Assembly (NCBI RefSeq): GCF_039534975.1 | Contig: NZ_BAAAWH010000001.1 | Coordinates: 3,224,001 to 3,288,000 of the forward strand | Length of the DNA stretch: 64,000 nucleotides | Origin: Microbacterium terregens | GTDB taxonomy: Bacteria > Actinomycetota > Actinomycetes > Actinomycetales > Microbacteriaceae | Reading direction: 5' to 3' | In this document: positions 15,870-24,700 of the stretch, piece by piece | Numbering within the stretch: the first letter of the stretch is position 1 | Layout of the letters: each line of letters begins with the position of its first letter | Made by a program: the position numbers and the translations under genes | The notes under the pieces: model-generated | Told to the model about the DNA's origin: nothing | Database searches by the model: none | What the model saw: the letters and a program-made list of their open reading frames with translations, nothing else

Positions 15870-16715
15870 CTACTCCCCCGCGGCGAGCTCCTTGGCACGG
15901 ACGAGCGCCGCGTCCGTCGCCGCGGCGAACACCTCGTCGAGGCGTGCACTCTGCAGCACCGCGATCGCGCGCTCGGTGGTGCCCTTCGGGCTTGTGACGC
16001 GCCGCCGCAGCTCCGCCGGGTCCGTGTCGGAGGCCTGCAGAAGGGCGGCCGCGCCGATGAAGGTCTGCTCGGCCATCACGCGTGCCTCCGCCTCGGCGAA
16101 GCCCTTGCCGACGGCCGCTTTCGTGAACTCCTCGACCAGCAGGAAGAAGTAGGCCGGACCCGACCCCGAGATCGTCGAGAGCGCGTCGATCTGGGACTCG
16201 GGCACCTCGATCACGGTTCCGACCGTCTCGAACAGCGCGCGCGTGACCGCGACGTCATCAGTCGACGCGCCGGCGCCGGCCGCCAGCCCGGTGACGGCCG
16301 CGCGCACCACCGCGGGAGTGTTCGGCATGGACCGCAGGACCGCGACATCGCTCCCGAGGATCGACTCGAACGTCGCGATCGGAACGCCGGCCGCGAGACT
16401 GACCACGATGGTTCCGGACGCGAGGTGCGGCGCGATCTCACGCAGCAGGTCGGGCACCATCGCCGGCTTGACACCCACCAGCACGATCCGAGCGGATGCC
16501 GCGGCCTCGGCGTTGGCGTTCGGCCGGTCTTCGAGCGCGACGCTGGTGACTCCCTCGAGATCAGCCAGCGCAGCGGCCTTGCCGGGGGTGCGGTTGGTCA
16601 CCGTGACACCACCGGTCGCGATGCCGGAGCGCACCAGCCCCTGCAGGATCGCGCCACCCATCGATCCCGCTCCGAGGATCGCGATGGGCGGGAGCGTGAC
16701 GGCGTCGGTGGGCAT
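15870..16715 (-). CDS. proC: Pyrroline-5-carboxylate reductase
   Basis: A 281-residue enzyme catalysing the last step of proline synthesis, NAD(P)H-dependent reduction of pyrroline-5-carboxylate. The N-terminal Rossmann motif is IAILGAGSMGGAILQGL. The C-terminal dimerisation and substrate region contains SGSGPAYFF near residue 175 and TSPKGTTERAI near residue 245, both diagnostic. Length is as usual for ProC. A TAGGAT box (16723-16728) lies seven bases before the ATG, again suggesting little or no 5' leader. It is convergent with the trk genes. Confidence 0.95.
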   Translation of the reverse strand: MPTDAVTLPPIAILGAGSMGGAILQGLVRSGIATGGVTVTNRTPGKAAALADLEGVTSVALEDRPNANAEAAASARIVLVGVKPAMVPDLLREIAPHLASGTIVVSLAAGVPIATFESILGSDVAVLRSMPNTPAVVRAAVTGLAAGAGASTDDVAVTRALFETVGTVIEVPESQIDALSTISGSGPAYFFLLVEEFTKAAVGKGFAEAEARVMAEQTFIGAAALLQASDTDPAELRRRVTSPKGTTERAIAVLQSARLDEVFAAATDAALVRAKELAAGE

Positions 16716-16832
16716 GGCGAATATCCTACGGCCGCGCCTGACCTGAAAGCCCGTTCATGTCTCCGGGCGGCGGGACTATAGTCGAGGAATCGCGGGCGCC
16801 GGCGCCCCCGATTCGACAGCGAAGGACCCGAC

Positions 16833-17945
16833 ATGACCCTCTTCGACGGCATCACGGCCCGCCTCATCGAGACGCCCGGATTGAACGTCAACATCCTCGA
16901 GCGCGAGGGCGACGATCCGGACACTCCCCCCGAGCGGACCGTGGTCCTCATCCACGGGAACCTGTCATCGTCCCTGTTCTGGCAGGAGACCATGCTCGAC
17001 CTGCCGCACGACCTGCGCGTCCTCGGCATCGACCTGCGCGGTTTCGGAGGCACGGAGCACGCTCCCGTCGACGCGACTCGCGGGGTACGCGACTTCAGCG
17101 ACGACGTCGCGGCGACCCTCGAAGAACTCGGCATTCCCACCGCGCACCTGGTGGGCTGGTCGATGGGCGGCGGCGTGGTGATGCAGTATGCGCTCGATCA
17201 CCCGGTCCTCAGCCTCACGCTGCTCTCGCCCATCTCGCCCTTCGGCTTCGGCGGTACGCGGCGCGACGGCTCCCGCCTGACCGAGGACGATGCCGGCACC
17301 GGCGCCGGCGGTGTGAATCCGGACTTCATCCAGCGGCTCATCGACCACGACATGACAACCGACGCTCCGACATCCCCGCGCAGCGTCTTCCGCGCCAGCT
17401 ACGTCGCCCCCGGGTACAGCAGCCCGCACGAGGACGTGTGGATCGAGTCGATGCTGACGACCTCGACGGCCACGGGAAACTACCCCGGCGAGGCGGTCCC
17501 CAGCGAGAACTGGCCGGGGTTCGCCCCGGGCGCGACCGGTGTTCTCAACACGATGGCGCCGAAGTACTTCAACGTCTCCGGCATCGTCGACCTCGACCCG
17601 AAGCCGCCGATCGCGTGGGTGCACGGCGCACTGGACGTGATCGTCTCGGACACTTCCTTCTACGACCTGAACCAGCTCGGCAAGCTGGGCATCGTCCCCG
17701 GCTGGCCGGGCGAGGAGATCGCCCCGCCGCAGGAGATCGTCTCGCAGACCCGCGACGTCCTCGACGCCTACGCGGCGGCCGGCGGAGACGTCACGGAGGT
17801 CAGCTTGGAGGGCGTCGGCCACACGGCCAACCTGGAGTCGCCGGCAGAGTTCCGACACGCACTGCTGTCGGTCATCGGCTACGTCGGAACCCCGGTCGAT
17901 CCGGCGCCGCCCACGGAGACGATCATCCTGAAGTCCGAGGACTGA
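16833..17945 (+). CDS. Alpha/beta hydrolase
   Basis: A 370-residue protein with the alpha/beta hydrolase fold. The oxyanion region is VVLIHGNLSSSLFW, the nucleophile elbow is GWSMGG (Ser nucleophile) near residue 112, an acid lies in HGALDVIVS, and the catalytic His is in GVGHTANLE near residue 330. A cap region of about 120 residues (150-270) separates the core halves, which makes the protein longer than the usual 260-300. The substrate is unknown; esterase, haloperoxidase-like and epoxide hydrolase activities share this architecture. It has a clear ribosome site (AAGGA) and appears to be a single-gene unit. Confidence 0.85.
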   Translation: MTLFDGITARLIETPGLNVNILEREGDDPDTPPERTVVLIHGNLSSSLFWQETMLDLPHDLRVLGIDLRGFGGTEHAPVDATRGVRDFSDDVAATLEELGIPTAHLVGWSMGGGVVMQYALDHPVLSLTLLSPISPFGFGGTRRDGSRLTEDDAGTGAGGVNPDFIQRLIDHDMTTDAPTSPRSVFRASYVAPGYSSPHEDVWIESMLTTSTATGNYPGEAVPSENWPGFAPGATGVLNTMAPKYFNVSGIVDLDPKPPIAWVHGALDVIVSDTSFYDLNQLGKLGIVPGWPGEEIAPPQEIVSQTRDVLDAYAAAGGDVTEVSLEGVGHTANLESPAEFRHALLSVIGYVGTPVDPAPPTETIILKSED

Positions 17946-17965
17946 GGCACCCCACGTCTGCCACC

Positions 17966-17993
17966 TTGATCCGCGCGTCGTCGACCCTACACT
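17966..17993 (+). promoter_or_regulatory. Sigma-70-type promoter of the CDF transporter gene
   Basis: TTGATC at 17966-17971 and TACACT at 17988-17993 are 16 bases apart. The expected transcription start falls on or beside the ATG at 18001, seven bases after the -10 box, so the mRNA should be leaderless. Confidence 0.6.
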
Positions 17994-18000
17994 CGACTGC

Positions 18001-18966
18001 ATGAGTGCATCCGGTGGCAGCAAGGCGATCATTGCGGCGTTCCTGGCGAACATGGGCATCGCGATCGCGAAGTTCGCCGCCTGGCTGATCTCCGGATCCG
18101 CGTCGATGCTCGCCGAGGCGATCCACTCGGTCGCCGACTCCGGCAACCAGCTGCTCCTGCTGCTCGGCGGGCGCCGCGCCCGCCGAGCAGCAGACTCCGA
18201 GCACCCGTTCGGCTATGGCCGCGAGCGCTACGTCTACGCCTTCGTCGTCTCGATCATCCTGTTCTCGGTGGGTGGCCTGTTCTCGATCTACGAAGGCGTC
18301 GACAAGCTGACCCATCCGCACGAGATCACCAACTTCTGGATCCCCCTCGTCGTCCTCGCCATCGCCATCGTGCTGGAGTCGTTCTCCTTGCGCACCGCGG
18401 TCAGGGAGAGCAACCTGGTCCGCGCGAAGGGCCAGTCGTGGGTTGCGTTCATCCGGCATTCGAAGGCGCCAGAGCTGCCCGTGGTCCTGCTCGAGGACAT
18501 CGCCGCGCTGACGGGTCTCGTGTTCGCCATGTTCGGCGTCGGCATGACCGCGATCACCGGGAATCCGATCTTCGACGCGATCGGCACGCTCATGATCGGA
18601 ACGCTCCTGATCCTCGTGGCGATCACGCTCGGGATCGAGACGAAGAGCCTGCTCGTCGGCGAGGGTGCGACGGACGCCGATCACAAGAAGATCGTCGCCG
18701 CGATCACCGAAGGCCCAGAGGTCGAGCACCTCATCCACATCAAGACGCTGTACCTGGGCCCGGACGAGCTTCTTGTCGCAGCGAAGCTCGCGTTCGCCGG
18801 CGATCGACCCCTCGCCGACGTCGCCGCGGACATCGACATCGTCGAGGCGCGCATCCGCAGGGCCGTCCCGACCGCGCGGGCGATCTACCTCGAACCCGAC
18901 ATCTTGCACGCCGGCGGATCGGCTTCGCCGCCGACAGAAGAAGTCGTCATCCGGTCCGTGGACTGA
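18001..18966 (+). CDS. Cation diffusion facilitator family transporter
   Basis: A 321-residue membrane protein of the CDF family (divalent metal efflux coupled to protons). The N-terminal transmembrane domain contains the family motif SGSASMLAEAIHSVADSGNQ and HPFGYGRERY. The second metal-site helix reads LLEDIAALTGLVFA, where other members have a His/Asp pair, so metal selectivity may differ. The C-terminal 90 residues form the cytoplasmic dimer domain. Zinc, iron or manganese are all possible. There is no ribosome site; the promoter box at 17988-17993 implies a leaderless start. The LLM oxidoreductase gene follows 30 bases later. Confidence 0.88.
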   Translation: MSASGGSKAIIAAFLANMGIAIAKFAAWLISGSASMLAEAIHSVADSGNQLLLLLGGRRARRAADSEHPFGYGRERYVYAFVVSIILFSVGGLFSIYEGVDKLTHPHEITNFWIPLVVLAIAIVLESFSLRTAVRESNLVRAKGQSWVAFIRHSKAPELPVVLLEDIAALTGLVFAMFGVGMTAITGNPIFDAIGTLMIGTLLILVAITLGIETKSLLVGEGATDADHKKIVAAITEGPEVEHLIHIKTLYLGPDELLVAAKLAFAGDRPLADVAADIDIVEARIRRAVPTARAIYLEPDILHAGGSASPPTEEVVIRSVD

Positions 18967-18996
18967 GGCCGCCTCCCGCGCTGCGAGACTGGGTCG

Positions 18997-19926
18997 ATGG
19001 AGTACTGCACCTTCACCGAGCCGCAACAGGGATTCAGCTACGAGGAACAACTCGCGTTCGCCCTGGCAACCGAACGCGCGGGCTTCGACGGCTTCTTCCG
19101 GTCCGACCACTACATGCGGATGGGATCCGGCGATCCCCTCCCCGGGCCCACGGATGCCTGGACCACGCTCGCCGGTCTGGCGCGCGAGACGCGTCGAATC
19201 CGCCTCGGCACGCTGGTCTCCTCGGCAACGCATCGGGTGCCGGCGGTCCTCGCGATACAGGTCGCCCAGGTGGACGACATGTCGGGCGGGCGCATCGAGC
19301 TCGGGCTGGGCACCGGCTGGTTCGATGCGGAACACCAGGCATACGGCATCCCCTTCCCTGCGAAGAGGTTCGGGATCCTGGAGGAGCAGCTCGCGGTGGT
19401 GACGGGTCTGTGGGCCACACCCGTCGGCGAGACGTTCGACTTCACTGGCGAGCATTACACGCTCGTCGGCGCACCGGCGCTGCCGAAGCCGAGGCAGAAG
19501 CACGTGCCGGTGATCATCGGCGGGAACGGGCCGCGACGGACGCCGGAGCTCGCGGCCCGCTTCGCCACCGAATTCAACATCGGATTCCGCCCGGAGCCCG
19601 AGATCGCGGACGCGTTCGCCCGCGTGCGCGCGGCCTGCGAACGGATCGGGCGAGACCCGGACACCCTGAAGCTCTCGGTCGCGCTGCCGACGATCGCCGC
19701 GCCGGATGAGCAGACACTGCGTCGGCGCGCCGAGGCCACCGGGCGACCGCTGGATCAGTTCCGCGACGGTACGAACATCTGCGGCGGCGCGGACGAGATC
19801 ACCGCGAAGGTCGATCGGCTCGTCTCGCTCGGCGCTCAGCGGATCTACTTCCAAACGGTCGACATGCGCGACCTCGAACAGACCGCCTACCTCGGCGAGG
19901 AGGTCCTGCCTGGGCTGCCCCGTTGA
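18997..19926 (+). CDS. LLM-class (F420-dependent type) oxidoreductase
   Basis: A 309-residue TIM-barrel protein of the luciferase-like monooxygenase family. Diagnostic stretches are AERAGFDGFFRSDHY-like residues near 27-35, RIRLGTLVSSATHRVP near 67, GGRIELGLGTGWFDAEH near 95 and KHVPVIIGGNGPRRTPELAARFA near 165. Many actinobacterial members use coenzyme F420 and carry TIGR-class F420 signatures, but the cofactor cannot be proved from this sequence alone. The substrate is unknown. It follows the CDF gene closely and may be co-transcribed with it, without an obvious functional link. Confidence 0.85.
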   Translation: MEYCTFTEPQQGFSYEEQLAFALATERAGFDGFFRSDHYMRMGSGDPLPGPTDAWTTLAGLARETRRIRLGTLVSSATHRVPAVLAIQVAQVDDMSGGRIELGLGTGWFDAEHQAYGIPFPAKRFGILEEQLAVVTGLWATPVGETFDFTGEHYTLVGAPALPKPRQKHVPVIIGGNGPRRTPELAARFATEFNIGFRPEPEIADAFARVRAACERIGRDPDTLKLSVALPTIAAPDEQTLRRRAEATGRPLDQFRDGTNICGGADEITAKVDRLVSLGAQRIYFQTVDMRDLEQTAYLGEEVLPGLPR

Positions 19927-19935
19927 GGCGGGCGC

Positions 19936-19968
19936 TTCGAGTCGAGCGAGCTAGCGGCGCGACTCGAA
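19936..19968. terminator. Inverted repeat between convergent LLM and tadA genes
   Basis: TTCGAGTCG (19936-19944) and CGACTCGAA (19960-19968) are perfectly complementary 9-base arms around 15 bases. The right arm runs into the last codons of tadA. The position between two convergent stops suggests a bidirectional terminator. Confidence 0.55.
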
Positions 19969-20418
19969 GAAACGCCGCAGGAGATCGGAGGCCTCGTCCT
20001 CACGAACCCCGCCGATGACCTCCGCACGGTACGGCAGTCGACGGTCGCGCACGACGTCGTATTGGGAACCGGCAGCGCCGGCCTTCTCATCCCACGCGCC
20101 GAACACGAGCCGCGACACACGCGCCTGAAGGAGCGCCCCCGCGCACATCAGACACGGTTCGAGAGTCACGACCAAGGTGCACCCCTCGAGGTTCCATGAG
20201 CCGATCGCGGCGGCCGCCTGCCGCAACGCGACCACTTCAGCGTGGGCCGTCGGATCGTGCGTCAGCTCCCGCAGGTTGCGCCCTTCGCCGATCACCACCC
20301 CCGCGGCATCCGACACCAGCGCCCCGACCGGGACGTCACCGGCCTGGCCCGCGTCCGCCGCGAGGACCAGGGCCCGCGCCATCAGCGCAGCGTCGCGTTC
20401 GGATGCCGAGAGTGCCAC
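19951..20418 (-). CDS. tadA: tRNA-specific adenosine deaminase TadA
   Basis: A 155-residue zinc deaminase that converts A34 to inosine in tRNA(Arg). The zinc site and catalytic residue are visible as PTAHAEVVAL (HAE, catalytic Glu) near residue 58 and the double cysteine EPCLMCAGAL near residue 90. FGAWDEKAGAAGS matches the bacterial TadA anticodon-binding region. I choose the GTG at 20418 rather than an in-frame ATG at 20472. TACGCT at 20425-20430 sits exactly six bases before this GTG, and the shorter form has the usual family length. The gene is divergent from upp, with promoters back to back. Confidence 0.93.
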   Translation of the reverse strand: MALSASERDAALMARALVLAADAGQAGDVPVGALVSDAAGVVIGEGRNLRELTHDPTAHAEVVALRQAAAAIGSWNLEGCTLVVTLEPCLMCAGALLQARVSRLVFGAWDEKAGAAGSQYDVVRDRRLPYRAEVIGGVREDEASDLLRRFFESRR

Positions 20419-20483
20419 GAGCCCAGCGTAGGCCCGGCGTTCTCGGGCCCGCGCCGGCGCCGCGAGTGTCATAGCCTGTGCGT

Positions 20484-21116
20484 ATGCGCCTGCACGTCGC
20501 GGATCACCCGCTCATCACCCACAAGCTCACGGTCCTGCGCGACGAGAACACCCCCTCGCCGGTCTTCCGCCAGCTCACCGAAGAGCTCGTCACGCTGCTC
20601 GCCTACGAGGCGACCCGCAACGTGCGCGTGAGCCCGCACGAGATCCGCACACCGGTCACGGCGACGACCGGAGTCAAGATCAGCGAGCCGCGTCCGCTGG
20701 TGGTCCCGATCCTGCGCGCCGGGCTGGGGATGCTGGACGGCATGGTCAAACTCCTCCCCAGCGCCGAGGTCGGCTTCCTCGGCATGGCGCGCAACGAGGA
20801 GACGCTGGAGCCGACGACCTACGCGGAGCGCCTGCCCGAGGACCTCAGCGATCGACAGTGCTTCGTGCTGGACCCCATGCTCGCGACCGGCGGGTCACTC
20901 GGCGCGGCGATGGAGTTCCTCTTCAACCGGGGCGCCCGCGACGTCACGGCGATCTGCCTGCTCGGCGCCCCCGAGGGCGTCGCCGCGATCGAGAAGCAGG
21001 TCGAGGGCAGGGACGTCACCCTGGTACTCGGCGCACTCGACGAGCGCCTCAATGAGAAGGGCTACATCGTCCCCGGTCTGGGCGACGCCGGCGATCGCCT
21101 GTACGGCACGGTGTGA
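20484..21116 (+). CDS. upp: Uracil phosphoribosyltransferase
   Basis: A 210-residue pyrimidine salvage enzyme that makes UMP from uracil and PRPP. The PRPP-binding loop is [18 protein letters not shown] near residue 130, and the uracil region is [19 protein letters not shown] at the C-terminus. A flexible loop with [11 protein letters not shown] lies near residue 78. The ATG at 20484 follows TAGCCT (20472-20477) by exactly six bases, so it is chosen over the GTG two codons upstream; the mRNA should be leaderless. The gene is followed by a tandem direct repeat. Confidence 0.95.
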   Translation: MRLHVADHPLITHKLTVLRDENTPSPVFRQLTEELVTLLAYEATRNVRVSPHEIRTPVTATTGVKISEPRPLVVPILRAGLGMLDGMVKLLPSAEVGFLGMARNEETLEPTTYAERLPEDLSDRQCFVLDPMLATGGSLGAAMEFLFNRGARDVTAICLLGAPEGVAAIEKQVEGRDVTLVLGALDERLNEKGYIVPGLGDAGDRLYGTV

Positions 21117-21118
21117 CC

Positions 21119-21236
21119 GCGCGCGGAGAGGGGTGGCCGCCTCGACCGCAGACGGCCGCGGCATCCACCATGCCCTTGCCGCGCTCCGCGCGGAGAGGGG
21201 TGGCCGCCTCGACCGCAGACGGCCGCGGCATCCACC
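21119..21236. repeat. 50-bp direct repeat downstream of upp
   Basis: The block beginning CGCGCGGAGAGGGGTGG and ending CGCGGCATCCACC occurs at 21119-21168 and again at 21187-21236, a 68-base period with essentially no mismatches. Each copy contains a self-complementary GCCGC..GCGGC region. The remaining 126 bases up to the DUF3467 stop contain no gene I can support. The repeat may serve as a tandem terminator for upp or be a recent duplication. Confidence 0.8.
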
Positions 21237-21362
21237 CCTCGCCGAACGGATGCCGCGGCCCGCGCCTATGGTGGGGCGCTTGGTCAGGTTACGTGCCGGA
21301 CCGCGCACACCCAACGGGGTTGACAGGGCGCGGCGGGCGGTCTACCGGTTCGGCGTCGGGGC

Positions 21363-21677
21363 CTATCCGTCCATCATGGGGTCGGTCGGCGGGCGGCGCC
21401 CGGTCTCCTGCTCCCAGAACTCCAGCTGCTGCGTCAGCGCCTTCGCGAGCTCGAAGACCTGCTCGGGAGGAATGCGCACACGGCTGACGACCCGGGCGGG
21501 AACGATCGTGCGATTCTCGCCCGTCTCGTCGTCGACGATCTCGACCGGCGGCTTGGCCAGCGTCAGGAAGTCCATGATGAACACCGTGGAGGTGTGCCAC
21601 ACGTTGGCGAAGTCCGCGTAGGCGCCTGCGATGAGCTCGGGGGGCAAGTCGATCTCGAACTGCCGCTCATCGGGCAT
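21363..21677 (-). CDS. DUF3467 family protein
   Basis: A 104-residue protein that begins with a hydrophilic RQFEIDLPPELIAGAYADFANVWHT and continues with a conserved core (FIMDFLTLAKPP, VVSRVRIPPEQVFELAKALTQQLEFWE). This is the pattern of DUF3467, small proteins of unknown role found in bacteria and archaea. A gene-proximal ribosome site (GAGGAGACGG) precedes the ATG. It lies between upp and the nuclease-helicase gene but is on the helicase strand, 75 bases downstream of that gene's stop on the minus strand's opposite side, so linkage is uncertain. Confidence 0.85.
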   Translation of the reverse strand: MPDERQFEIDLPPELIAGAYADFANVWHTSTVFIMDFLTLAKPPVEIVDDETGENRTIVPARVVSRVRIPPEQVFELAKALTQQLEFWEQETGRRPPTDPMMDG

Positions 21678-21752
21678 GGCCGTCTCCTCCGTTGTCTGCC
21701 GCGAGTCTACGCGGACAGAGTCAGCCGCTCGCGGGGTGCGGGACCGTGTGCC

Positions 21753-24700
21753 TCAGGCCTCACCGATGAGCCGGGCGAACCCGCTCAGCCGCACCACACC
21801 CTCGGGGGTGTAGGGCAGGTCATCGAGCAGGCCGGGCGAGGACAGCAGGTACGCGGTGTGCATCGCGCGGGAGACGGCCACGTTGAGGCGATTCCGCAGC
21901 AGCAGGAACTCGAGTCCTCGCGGCGCGTCGCGGCCCGAAGAGGCTGCCAGTGAGACGATCGCCACCGCCGCCTCCTGACCTTGGAAGCGGTCGACGGTGC
22001 CCACGGGGACGCTCGGGAAACCGGCATCCGCCAGCGCCTCCTCCACGGCGACCTGCTGCGCGTTGTACGGGGTCACGACGATGATGTCGCTCTCCTGCAG
22101 CGGACGCGGCTCCAGCAGGGTCGTCTCGCCCGCGTCGCCGATCAGGATGCCGGTCCACGCTCGCCCGACGAGGTCGCGGACGATCTCCACGACCACCGCC
22201 GCCTCTTCGAGGGATTGCGTCGCGTTGCCGTGGTGCCGCACAGACACGGGGATCAGGCCGGGCTGCACTCCCGCCAGTTCGCGCATCGCGGTGGATGGAT
22301 GCGCCGCGAGCTCGCCGCTGTACGACAGTCGCGATACCGGCGCAGCCACCTGCGGGTGCATGCGCCACGTGCGTGCAAGGAAGTATCCGTACTCCGCCGG
22401 GATGACGTCGGCGCCGTCGATGATCCACCCGAGCGCGGAGGTGTCGACCGGCTCGGGGTGAGTTCCCTGGCTGACCTGCGGCAGCTGCTGCGGATCGCCG
22501 AGCAGCAGCAGGCGTGACGCGGCAAGCGAGACGGCGATGGTGGAGGCCAGCGAGAACTGTCCGGCCTCGTCGATGACGAGAAGGTCGAGACTGCCTCTCG
22601 GGATACGGCCCTCGTGCGCGAAGTCCCACGCCGTCCCGCCGATCACGTACCCGCTCCCGGCGTGCTCGGCCGTGAACGCAGCGACGCCGTTCTTGGAGAT
22701 CGGCGTGAAGGTCAGGCCTGTGGCGGTCGGATCCTTCGGCGCCTTGGCGACGAGGTCACTCGGCACGCCCGCGGCGACGATCCGATCGAGCATGTTCTCG
22801 ATGACGGCGTGGGACTGTGCCACCACCCCTACCTTGAAGCCGAGCTCGCGCACGAGCCGCGCGATGACGTGAGACCCGACGTAGGTCTTGCCGGTGCCTG
22901 GGGGCCCCTGGACGGCCAGGTAGCTGCGGTCCAGGTCGACGAGGGTGCGCACGATCGCGTCGACGTCATCGCCCGTGGAGGCGGCGAGCGCGCCGCTCCG
23001 GGTGCGGGGCGGAACGCGGCGCAGGATGTCGGTGGCCGGGTCGGCCGGCAGGTGTGGAGCGGCGGACAGGACGGCATCAGCCCAGGCATCGATCGCGACC
23101 TGCTGGTTGAGGGCGCGCGGCGGCGGGGACGGCGTCAGAGCGATGGGCAGCTCGGACCACGTGCGGCCGTCGACGGCGTTCTCCTCGACCACGGCCCCGT
23201 CATCGAGCACCTCGATCACGGTGACGCGGTGATCGGCGTGGATCCACCGCGGCGACGGCTCGAAGGGGAACGGCGCCGGAAGGTCGTACAGCGCGAACGG
23301 ATTCGACCCCTCGCTGAGGCGAGTACCGGGGGCGAGCTCGCCACGAAGCTCCAGAACGCGTCGATCCGTCCGGGCGCCTTCGGGGCGGTGCCAGTCCTCG
23401 ACGAGCCGGCAGCGCGTCGAGTCGAGCACCACGACATCGCGCGTGTCCTCCCAGAGCGACACAGGTTCGCGCAACCGCAGGAAGTGCGTCGCCCAGAAGG
23501 TCTTCGCTTCGCGCGCGTAGTAGTCGATACCCGCCGCGCCGAGACGGAGAGCCATCGCATCCGCGGAGTCCTCGGGGTGCTCGCGCGCGAGATCCGCCAG
23601 GGCCAGAGCACGCGGCGAGGGCTCGTAGACGTTCTCGCCGGGCTCGGGGTTCGGTGACGGGCGCAGCCCTGCGGCGCGCGCGCGATCCACGAGCCAGTCG
23701 CGCAAGCGCCTCGTCGACACGCAGTCATAGCGGTTGTAGTCGGCGAGATCCTCGAGGATCTCGCGTGCCTGCATCTCTGCGCCGTCTTCGAGGAGCGCCC
23801 GCGCTTCGACGTACTTGACGATCGAATCGTCGCCCTTCTGGACGTCGCTGGTGCGCACCTCGTCGCCCATGTACAGCGGCTCGAGCTTCTTGATCGAATA
23901 CGACCGCGATCCGACCCGCAGCGCGCGCCGCACGATCGGGTACAGATCCACGAAGACGCCGTCGCGCAGCAGCCGGTCCACGTCCGCCTCGCGGACACCG
24001 TGCCGCGCGGCCATGGTCAGCAGATGCGTCGGCTCGTAGGGGGCGTAGTGGTAGATGTGCATATCCGGATGCTGTGCCCGATGCAGGTTCACGATGTCGA
24101 GGAACCGTTCCAGGGCATCGCGCTCCTCGTCGAACGAGTGCGCCCACAGAGCGCTGTACTGCTCGCGGATGTCCACCCAGCCGAACAGGTAGTCGATTCC
24201 CCAGACGGTGGCCTCACCCTCCGTGTAGAGCGGGTCGCCCTCGAAGTCGAAGAAGAGGTCGCCCGCGTCGGGGCGCGGCAGGGCGCCGAGCGCCTTCGGT
24301 GCGACCACTTCGTAGGGCGGTATCGCCGGCGCCTCATCCGGGTTCACCGATGCGGTCTCGCCGGTTCCCGCCGGCGCGGTGAGCTGCAGGCGGGCCTGCG
24401 TGCGGAGCATCGCGAATGTGTCGGGATTCATGCGACTCGGGGCGACGGTGGCCTGGACCAGCGCGTCGATGGTCGTGATCCCGCCGGTGCGCAGTCGATC
24501 GCGCTGCACCGGTCGCATGCCGGCCACCAGGAGCAGATCGCGGGACGCGACGACCTCGGAATCGCAGGTCGCGCACCGCCCGCAGGCCACGACGCCGAGC
24601 TCTCCGCGAGGATCTCCCCACGCGATCGCCGGCCACTCCAGCCCGAGGTCCAGGCGGCGGTCGGCGATCAGAGCGCGCAACCGAGCCCGGCGCAGCGCGA

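Noticed and set aside
17923..19854. 643-codon minus-strand frame over the CDF and LLM genes
   Set aside because: Opposite strand to two well-supported genes, no recognisable domain, and it runs through convergent real coding sequence.
20418..20472. ATG at 20472 as start of TadA
   Set aside because: Would add 18 residues with no family similarity and overlap the upp promoter; the GTG at 20418 has a -10 box exactly six bases upstream.
22614..23657. Long plus-strand frame opposite the nuclease-helicase gene
   Set aside because: It lies wholly inside the helicase gene on the other strand, has Arg/Ala/Gly-rich composition typical of shadow frames in GC-rich DNA, and shows no domain or ribosome site.
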